From positions 248,001-312,000 of the forward strand of contig NZ_CP058235.1 in NCBI RefSeq assembly GCF_013388295.1: a stretch of DNA of 64,000 bases, given 5' to 3'. Shown piece by piece: positions 58,088 through 64,000 of this stretch (the first letter of the stretch is position 1; the number at the start of each line of letters is the position of its first letter). The translations under genes and the position numbers were made by a program. The stretch is from Bartonella alsatica. GTDB taxonomy: Bacteria; Pseudomonadota; Alphaproteobacteria; Rhizobiales; Rhizobiaceae. The notes under the pieces are model-generated. The model did not search any database. It was not told where the DNA came from and was given only the letters and a program-made list of their open reading frames with translations.

Positions 58088-59395
58088 ATGAAAAGCAAAA
58101 AAATTTTAAAACCAGATGATACAAGGAAACGTCTCCTTGCTATTATATCCAGTGCATCAGGGAACCTAGTAGTATGGTATGATTTTTATGCTTACTCATT
58201 TACGTCGATTTATTTTGCTTCGCAATTCTTTCCTGCAGATGATGATGTCGTTACACAACTTTTAAAAACCGCAGGAATCTTTTTTATTGGCTTTCTTATG
58301 CGTCCAATCGGAGGGTGGATTTTCGGATCTATTGCTGATCGTTATGGCCGCAAACGCTCAATGCTCTTTTCTATTTTGGTGATGTGTGGTGGTTCTTTGC
58401 TCATCGCCATACTTCCTACCTACAAAACTATTGGAATAACAGCAACATTCCTTCTTCTTTTAATCCGAATGATGCAAGGACTTTCAGCGGGTGGTGAATA
58501 TGGTACGGCAGCAACGTATATAAGTGAAGTTGCACTCAAAAAACATCGTGGTTTCTTTGCTTCTTTTCAATCTGCCACACTTATTACCGGACAACTTCTT
58601 GCCAGTTTTATTATATTCATTTTAGCACTTTACCTCACTGAAGAACAGTTAAAATCATGGGGCTGGCGTATTCCTTTTATGATTGGTGGATTAGGAGCAT
58701 TGGTTGCGATTTATTTGCGTCGTTCGCTCCATGAAACAACAACAAAAGAAAACCGTGCTAAAGTACAAACTGGGAGTATTAAAGAACTTCTCACCAAACA
58801 CAAAAAAGCCTTTCTTGTAATTACTGTTTTTGCATCAGGAGGATCTCTCACATTTTATACCTGTACAACTTACATGCAAAAATATCTAATTACAACGACT
58901 GGATTTGATAAACACACTGCTACAACAATAATGACTGCTGCACTCTTTATTTTCATACTATTTCAGCCCATAGCTGGTTTTCTAGCCGACAAAATTGGAA
59001 CAAAAACTTTACTCATCATTTGGAGTATACTCGCTACACTCTTTACATTTCCTGGGCTTAGCATAATAGGTAACACGCAGAATCCTTGGGTTGCCTTATT
59101 ACTCATTATTGGAATGCTCTGCATTATGAGCATGTATACATCTATCTCTGGTGTTGTAAAATCAGCAATGTTTCCTGCTTCAGTGCGGGCACTAGGAGTT
59201 AGCCTTTCTCATGCTATAGGCAATGCATTATTTGGTGGCTCTGCTGAATACGTAGCACTTGGTTTAAAAAATATGGGACATGAATCTATCTTTTATTTCT
59301 ACATAACCGGTGTGATGATCATTACCTTCATCGCACTTCTCTTTGTACCGGATATGAGTAAAGGAGGATATCTCCAAGACAGCGAAACCTGTTAA
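58088..59395 (+). CDS. MHS-family permease-like transporter, copy 3 (diverged)
   Basis: Third paralogue, 435 residues, nearest to copy 2 at both ends. Conserved motifs have changed: GNLVEWYDF is GNLVVWYDF (E29V), GLSVGGEYGT is GLSAGGEYGT, YMSEV is YISEV, and SFQYAT is SFQSAT. Other features (FGSIADRYGRKRSM, 12 spans) remain, and the frame is open. The charge lost at residue 29 is invariant in the other two copies, so copy 3 may have changed specificity or be losing function. Same ribosome site as copy 2. A strong two-way terminator follows. Confidence 0.85.
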   Translation: MKSKKILKPDDTRKRLLAIISSASGNLVVWYDFYAYSFTSIYFASQFFPADDDVVTQLLKTAGIFFIGFLMRPIGGWIFGSIADRYGRKRSMLFSILVMCGGSLLIAILPTYKTIGITATFLLLLIRMMQGLSAGGEYGTAATYISEVALKKHRGFFASFQSATLITGQLLASFIIFILALYLTEEQLKSWGWRIPFMIGGLGALVAIYLRRSLHETTTKENRAKVQTGSIKELLTKHKKAFLVITVFASGGSLTFYTCTTYMQKYLITTTGFDKHTATTIMTAALFIFILFQPIAGFLADKIGTKTLLIIWSILATLFTFPGLSIIGNTQNPWVALLLIIGMLCIMSMYTSISGVVKSAMFPASVRALGVSLSHAIGNALFGGSAEYVALGLKNMGHESIFYFYITGVMIITFIALLFVPDMSKGGYLQDSETC

Positions 59396-59411
59396 CTTCC
59401 TACACGAAATG

Positions 59412-59438
59412 AAAAAGCCCAAGAAATTGGGCCTTTTT
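59412..59438. terminator. Bidirectional terminator between kgtP copy 3 and the DUF2853 gene
   Basis: GCCCAA and TTGGGC form a stem with a GAAA loop; AAAAA on one side and TTTTT on the other suit both convergent genes. Confidence 0.85.
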
Positions 59439-59473
59439 ATCATTATTGCATAAGAATTCTTGTTTAATACTGC

Positions 59474-59779
59474 TTAAATTTTATGAAGCGCATTTAATTG
59501 CTTGGCCAACAAATAATAAAAGGTTACACGACTTTTTCTGCGATCTCCAGACATCATCTCTGCAACTTTTGAAACAGCTGCTTTAGCACCCTGTTCATCA
59601 GCACCTAATACATCTTGAACCCATTTTTCAACGCGTTCTAATTCTTTTGGATCCGATGTAGCAACAAGGGATGCATCCTCTTTTTTCATCACCAAAGCTA
59701 AACGCTGCCTCAGCCGTTCTACTGCAACTTCATCGGGATTTTGGTCATATAATTTAATATCTGCTAAATCATTTATCAT
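59474..59779 (-). CDS. DUF2853-family protein
   Basis: A soluble, mostly helical 101-residue protein of a family common in Alphaproteobacteria, function unknown. Family-like segments: SDPKELERVEKWVQDVLG (~49-66) and the end MSGDRRKSRVTFYYLLAKQL. ATG at 59779 is preferred (AGGAG upstream); a TTG at 59800 adds seven residues. Converges with kgtP copy 3. The degraded second copy after kgtP copy 2 shows it was part of the duplicated unit. Confidence 0.82.
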   Translation of the reverse strand: MINDLADIKLYDQNPDEVAVERLRQRLALVMKKEDASLVATSDPKELERVEKWVQDVLGADEQGAKAAVSKVAEMMSGDRRKSRVTFYYLLAKQLNALHKI

Positions 59780-59872
59780 TCTGCGCCATCTCCTCTCCAA
59801 GAATTCGCAGCTGTATTTTACAACCGCATCATATAGCTTCGTAAATAACTAGAGGATTTAAAATATTAACAA

Positions 59873-59881
59873 CCCCCCCCC
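59873..59881. repeat. Nine-base C homopolymer ahead of the tmRNA gene
   Basis: Nine consecutive C between the divergent DUF2853 and tmRNA genes. Striking in this AT-rich context and similar to the run near ilvI. Confidence 0.85.
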
Positions 59882-59915
59882 TTTTACAAAGCCCGTTCTT
59901 CATCTATATTTAAAG

Positions 59916-60240
59916 AGCTGGCTTGCCAGCTATGGTAATAAATGGACAATGAAATAAACTCATTGGACCCGGGGGCGGTACCCGGCGCCTCCACCAAAAT
60001 ATAATAAACAAAAATTTATATTTTGATGGGGGCGAAATAGGATCGACAAGAGTGTAAAGATTGCTCTTTTACTCGGTATAGTACCACCGTTATCGGACTA
60101 AATGAGTAGTTGCAAATGACAACTATGCGGAAGCACGTCTCGCCGCTTGAGTCGGCGTGAATGCTTCAAATTAAGTCTTAAACCGTCGCAGGTTTAAGCG
60201 GGGTTCGAAGGCACCTGGCAACAGAAGCCTTCACTCTTAT
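59916..60240 (+). ncRNA. ssrA: Two-piece (circularly permuted) tmRNA
   Basis: Transfer-messenger RNA that rescues stalled ribosomes, in the permuted arrangement of alphaproteobacteria. The acceptor piece comes first: perfect hairpin AGCTGGC/GCCAGCT, T-arm CCGGG-GGCGGTA-CCCGG and 3' end CGCCTCCACCA (to 59996). After a ~30-nt spacer to be removed, the coding piece starts at GGGGGCG (60028), which pairs with CGCCTCC to close the acceptor stem. The tag frame runs 60112-60150 and encodes ANDNYAEARLAA. The 3' end (~60240) and 5' end (~59916) are approximate. Confidence 0.93.
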
Positions 60241-60395
60241 AAATTTGATTGATTAGACATTATTTGACATAAAGTTTTGTGTTTTTCTCAATTAATTAAG
60301 TGCATTGTAAACAAAATATTGCTACCTTAAAAAAAATTCATTACACGATATTATTTATGCTCAGCTACTGTGTAAAATAAAAGGAATAAACTTCG

Positions 60396-60941
60396 ATGGT
60401 TCAAGATCAAATCCGTTACGATATTCTCGTTCAGGATGCGCTCCGTGGAGTTATCCGTAAGGTTTTATCAGAAGTTGCCAAAGCAGGGCTTCCAGGTAAT
60501 CACCATTTTTTTATTACTTTTTTGACAAATGCACCAGGAGTAAAAGTTTCTACTCGACTTAAAAACCGTTATCCAGAACAAATGACAATTGTATTACAAC
60601 ATCAGTTTAGAGATTTAAGCGTGTCAGAAACTGCTTTTGAAGTAACACTCTCTTTTAGAGAAATTAGCGAAAAATTGGTGATTCCTTTTGCTTCTATCCA
60701 AGTATTTTATGATCCTGTCGCATCATTTGAAGCAGCATTTGATCTACCCTCAAATCTTATCTCTGAAGATATTGAAAATTCAGAAAAGAGCTTATCCACA
60801 CCTATCATTTTATCGGATAAACAAAAAAAAGAAAATACGCTCTCAAAAGAACAAAATCTCAGTACAAATAAGAAACCTTCAAACAATGATACCAAACAGA
60901 GTGCTGATGTTGTCTCATTAGATTCTTTTCGGAAAAAATAA
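60396..60941 (+). CDS. sspB: SspB-family ClpXP adaptor (alpha type)
   Basis: Adaptor that binds ssrA-tagged proteins and delivers them to ClpXP. The folded domain (~1-120) has IRYDILVQDALRGVIRKVLSE, HFFITF, GVKVSTRLKNRYPEQMTIVL, QHQFRDL and the strand VIPFASIQVFYDP. A disordered, Ser/Lys-rich linker follows and a short C-terminal segment (ADVVSLDSFRKK) that would contact ClpX. 181 residues suits SspB-alpha. It lies 155 bases after the tmRNA gene: tag and tag-receptor are neighbours. ATG 60396 after AAAAGGAAT. Confidence 0.92.
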   Translation: MVQDQIRYDILVQDALRGVIRKVLSEVAKAGLPGNHHFFITFLTNAPGVKVSTRLKNRYPEQMTIVLQHQFRDLSVSETAFEVTLSFREISEKLVIPFASIQVFYDPVASFEAAFDLPSNLISEDIENSEKSLSTPIILSDKQKKENTLSKEQNLSTNKKPSNNDTKQSADVVSLDSFRKK

Positions 60942-60953
60942 ATAAATTTGCTT

Positions 60954-61136
60954 ATGACTGAACCAATTAACCTTCGCCAATTTCGAAAACAAAAAAAGCG
61001 AGTAGAAAAAACTATTCATGCAGAAGAAAATCGCTATCGCTTTGGAAGAACCAAAACTGAAAAACTTTTCGAGAAAAAAGAAGCTTTAAAGGTACAAAAG
61101 TTTCTTGATCAAAACCGTTTATCCTTTGACGAATAA
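60954..61136 (+). CDS. DUF4169-family small protein
   Basis: A 60-residue, very basic helical protein: NLRQFRKQKKRVEKTIHAEE, NRYRFGRTKTEK and KVQKFLDQNRL match the DUF4169 pattern (NLRxxRK…A.NRxxFGRTKxE). Function unknown; strong charge suggests nucleic-acid contact. It starts 12 bases after sspB and is followed 10 bases later by the RHH gene, so an operon is probable. ATG at 60954 chosen over 60948. Confidence 0.82.
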   Translation: MTEPINLRQFRKQKKRVEKTIHAEENRYRFGRTKTEKLFEKKEALKVQKFLDQNRLSFDE

Positions 61137-61146
61137 GAGTAGAAGA

Positions 61147-61398
61147 ATGCACGAAAATGATTCCATCAATTGGTCAAAAATGGTTCCGCAAAAAATATCG
61201 GTTCGGATTAATGGACACGCAACAAGTATATCTTTAGAACAGCCATTTTTAGACATTCTCAAAGCCGTAGCACACAAAAAAAGACAATCTTTAGCTTTTA
61301 TTATCTCTGATATTGACAGCAAGAGACCACAACAAGTAAATCTCTCGACTTCATTACGCATTTATGCTCTTCAAAGCGTTCTTATCCAACGCGTTTAA
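61147..61398 (+). CDS. Ribbon-helix-helix domain protein (RHH_4 type)
   Basis: An 83-residue putative DNA-binding protein. The pattern KISVRINGHATSISLEQPFLD, then ILKAVAHKKRQSLAFIISDI and ASLRIY-like SLRIYALQSV matches the ribbon-helix-helix RHH_4 group, often clustered with DUF4169 in Rhizobiales. Start at ATG 61147; the longer frame from 61105 overlaps the end of the upstream gene and lacks support. Confidence 0.8.
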   Translation: MHENDSINWSKMVPQKISVRINGHATSISLEQPFLDILKAVAHKKRQSLAFIISDIDSKRPQQVNLSTSLRIYALQSVLIQRV

Positions 61399-61520
61399 TA
61401 TTTTGTTTTTATTTTTTACGATCTCTGTTTTCTTATTTAACAAAAGGTGTTGTGGCTTTATTGAAGAAAAGTTTTTTAGACCTAGCGCTCAGATCAAAAA
61501 AAGACTACACAAAAGGTATA

Positions 61521-63857
61521 ATGAATAATTTTCCTGATCACATACCATTCTTTGAAGAAGATGCTCTCCCTCTCCAAAATAAAAAGAGCTCTGGGGTGAC
61601 TACCCATACTTTAACAATAAAAGAGCAAACACAATGTGGTATCGATTATTTGGAACAACTCAATCCCGAACAGCGGCAAGCTGTAATGAATACTGAAGGG
61701 CCACTGTTAGTTCTTGCAGGAGCTGGTACTGGAAAAACACGAGTTTTGACGACACGTATTTCTCATATTTTGCGCTCCGGGCTCGCCTCTCCTAGGCAAA
61801 TACTTGCTGTAACTTTCACCAATAAAGCAGCACGTGAAATGAAAATGCGTATTGGTGAACTTATTGGTGAAATTGTTGAAGGCATGCCCTGGCTTGGAAC
61901 CTTTCATTCCATCGGTGCAAAAATTTTGCGCCGTCATGCAGAACTTGTTAATTTAAAAAGCAATTTTACAATTCTTGATAATGATGATGTTACTCGGCTT
62001 TTAAAACAGCTTATTCAAGCTAAAGGCTTGGATGATAAACGTTGGCCCGCACGAAACCTTGCCGTAATAATTGATTCTTGGAAAAATCAAGGACTTTCAC
62101 CACAACACATTTCAGAAAGCGATGCCCATTCCTTTGGAAATGGCATGGGACGTGAACTTTATCGTAGCTATCAGGATAGATTAAAAAGCCTTAACGCCTG
62201 CGATTTCGGTGATCTGCTACTGCATTCTATCTCTATCTTTCAACATAATCCAGATATTCTTCAAGAATATCATTCCAAATTTCTCTATATTCTTGTAGAT
62301 GAATATCAAGATACGAATACAGCACAATATCTTTGGCTTCGCCTTTTGGCACAACAGTCTAAAGGGAAAGATATTAACATTTGTTGTGTTGGTGACGACG
62401 ACCAGTCTATTTACGGGTGGCGAGGTGCTAAAGTTGACAATATATTGCGCTTTGAAAAAGATTTTCCTCCTGCAAAAATTATTCGTTTAGAACGCAATTA
62501 TCGTTCAACATCACACATTCTCAAAACTGCTTCTCACCTCATTTCTCACAACCAAGGAAGACTTGGAAAGATACTTTTCTCTGATCAAATAAATACCGAA
62601 GAAGAAAAAGTAAAAATTCATACAGCGTGGGATTCCGAAGAGGAAGCGCGCGCAATTGGAGAAGAAATTGAACGTGCACAACAAGCAGGTCATTCATTAA
62701 ATCATATGGCTATATTGGTGCGTGCATCATTTCAAATGCGTGAATTTGAAGATTGTTTTGTAACACTTGGACTCAATTACCGTGTTATTGGCGGTCCACG
62801 CTTTTATGAACGAATGGAAATACGTGATGCCATGGCTTATTTGCGCGTTGTTGTCCAACCAGCAGATGACCTAGCCTTTGAACGTATTATCAATACACCT
62901 AAACGCGGCTTAGGAGATGCAACTCTACGCACCCTTTATGAGAGTGCACGTGCACGTGCTATTCCTCTCTTTTCTGCTGCTGCAGCAATAATTGAAACAG
63001 ATGAGTTAAAACCCAAAGCACGCAGTGCTTTGCGAAGTGTTATTGAAAACTTTCGCCGTTGGCAAAATATGCTGCAATGCACTCCCCATAAAGAACTTGC
63101 CGAAACAATTCTTGATGATTCAGGCTACACAGCTATGTGGTTAGAAGATCGTTCACCTGAAGCAGCAACACGATTAGAAAATCTTAAAGAAATGATCCGT
63201 TCTATGGAGCAATTTGAAAGCCTTAACAGCTTTCTAGAACATGTTGCACTGATTATGGATGCTGAAAGCAACGAAAACACTGATGCAATCAATATTATGA
63301 CTCTTCATTCAGCCAAAGGGCTTGAATTTGAAACAGTTTTTCTTCCTGGTTGGGAAGAAGGTCTCTTTCCTCACCAACGCTCATTGGATGAAGGAGGTCG
63401 TTTAGGATTAGAGGAAGAACGTCGACTAGCTTATGTAGGACTGACAAGAGCAAAAAAATATTTACATATATGGTTTGTATCCAATCGAAAAATTCACGGA
63501 CTTTGGCAATCTGCACTTCCTTCTCGTTTTTTGGATGAATTACCAGAAGAGCATGTAGAAGCTATAGAAATGCGAACATCTTACGGTGGTTATGGAAAGT
63601 CTTCCTTGAAACCTCACAATCCCTTTTATAATGATTATGCTACACCAGAACAAAAACGTGCACAAAAAAGTATTAAAGAAAAAATCATAACCCAATCACT
63701 CTCTGAAACAACCCAAGATTTTTCAATTAATGATCGGATCTTTCATATAAAATTCGGTTATGGTCAGATCACAGAGATAGATAATCATAAATTAACTATT
63801 ATGTTTGAGAAAGCTGGAGAAAAGCGAGTCCTTGATAATTTTGTAAGCAAAGTTTAA
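61521..63857 (+). CDS. UvrD/PcrA-type superfamily 1 DNA helicase
   Basis: 3'-5' DNA helicase of nucleotide-excision and mismatch repair. Motifs in order: Q-type LNPEQRQAV, Walker A LVLAGAGTGKTRVLTTRI, VTFTNKAAREMK, GTFHSIGAKILRRH, DE-box VDEYQDTN, GDDDQSIYGWRGA, RLERNYRS, IMTLHSAKGLEF and YVGLTRA. About 778 residues from ATG 61521, which has AAAGG upstream; an in-frame GTG at 61452 would add 23. The C-terminal ~60 residues include the small Tudor-like fold (FHIKFGYGQITEID). Followed by 143 bases to the window end, nothing seen. Confidence 0.93.
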   Translation: MNNFPDHIPFFEEDALPLQNKKSSGVTTHTLTIKEQTQCGIDYLEQLNPEQRQAVMNTEGPLLVLAGAGTGKTRVLTTRISHILRSGLASPRQILAVTFTNKAAREMKMRIGELIGEIVEGMPWLGTFHSIGAKILRRHAELVNLKSNFTILDNDDVTRLLKQLIQAKGLDDKRWPARNLAVIIDSWKNQGLSPQHISESDAHSFGNGMGRELYRSYQDRLKSLNACDFGDLLLHSISIFQHNPDILQEYHSKFLYILVDEYQDTNTAQYLWLRLLAQQSKGKDINICCVGDDDQSIYGWRGAKVDNILRFEKDFPPAKIIRLERNYRSTSHILKTASHLISHNQGRLGKILFSDQINTEEEKVKIHTAWDSEEEARAIGEEIERAQQAGHSLNHMAILVRASFQMREFEDCFVTLGLNYRVIGGPRFYERMEIRDAMAYLRVVVQPADDLAFERIINTPKRGLGDATLRTLYESARARAIPLFSAAAAIIETDELKPKARSALRSVIENFRRWQNMLQCTPHKELAETILDDSGYTAMWLEDRSPEAATRLENLKEMIRSMEQFESLNSFLEHVALIMDAESNENTDAINIMTLHSAKGLEFETVFLPGWEEGLFPHQRSLDEGGRLGLEEERRLAYVGLTRAKKYLHIWFVSNRKIHGLWQSALPSRFLDELPEEHVEAIEMRTSYGGYGKSSLKPHNPFYNDYATPEQKRAQKSIKEKIITQSLSETTQDFSINDRIFHIKFGYGQITEIDNHKLTIMFEKAGEKRVLDNFVSKV

Positions 63858-64000
63858 CAGAAGTCACATGAAAACACCTTTTTACTCCTAAGAATTATTT
63901 TCCATTTTATTTTAAATGTTATTTCCATTTGTAAATAAAAGCTTCGATTGACAAATTTTGCATATCAGGTAGTGCATTATGAATTTTATCAAGCGGCCAA

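Overview
The window is a chromosomal segment of an AT-rich alphaproteobacterium, most likely a Bartonella species (Hyphomicrobiales). The case rests on a circularly permuted tmRNA gene encoding the tag ANDNYAEARLAA, an alpha-type SspB adaptor, a fused SecDF, small conserved families typical of this order (DUF2853, DUF4169, RHH_4), an Omp25/hemin-binding-type beta-barrel, a classical autotransporter, and long AT-rich gaps with decaying genes. The species cannot be named from sequence alone.

Layout. 1-6200: start of a TolC-type exporter gene, a Pcm-like methyltransferase, tRNA-Cys, tRNA-Asn, an RhlE-type helicase, ilvA and tRNA-Leu. 6400-11000: a hemin-binding-type porin, a small periplasmic protein and a large MscS-family channel. 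11000-16900, plus strand: a small unknown protein, secDF, a CPA2 antiporter and a YbhN-like membrane protein. 17500-19700: TerC/CorC protein and tRNA-Lys. 19750-22560: a small accessory island of phage or plasmid flavour with tiny membrane proteins, fragments and a HicAB toxin-antitoxin pair. 22900-31200: lemA-tpm pair, lipB, parE, recJ, rplM-rpsI, divK. 31200-37860: AT-rich desert, an autotransporter, then at least three decayed genes. 37860-47100: cycA, ilvC, pdxJ, a RecD-like helicase, another decayed stretch, ilvI. 47350-54000, minus strand: miaA, a DegP-type protease, hflC, hflK, folA, thyA. 54200-59800: three tandem kgtP-like permeases and a DUF2853 gene. 59900-63860: tmRNA, sspB, DUF4169, RHH protein, uvrD-type helicase.

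Functional links. thyA-folA-hflK-hflC-degP read in one direction; thyA and folA overlap by 4 nt, and the group joins thymidylate/folate metabolism to membrane-protein quality control. tmRNA and SspB are adjacent, so the degradation tag and the ClpXP adaptor expected to recognise it sit side by side. ilvA, ilvI and ilvC provide branched-chain amino acid steps, but the usual ilvH partner does not follow ilvI. The kgtP array looks like a recent segmental amplification that carried along part of the neighbouring DUF2853 gene.

No CRISPR array, intact transposase, integrase or rRNA was seen. The most unusual items are the kgtP array, the leader of ilvI (two terminator hairpins and a nine-G run), the tRNA-Lys island, and several genes caught in the act of decay.
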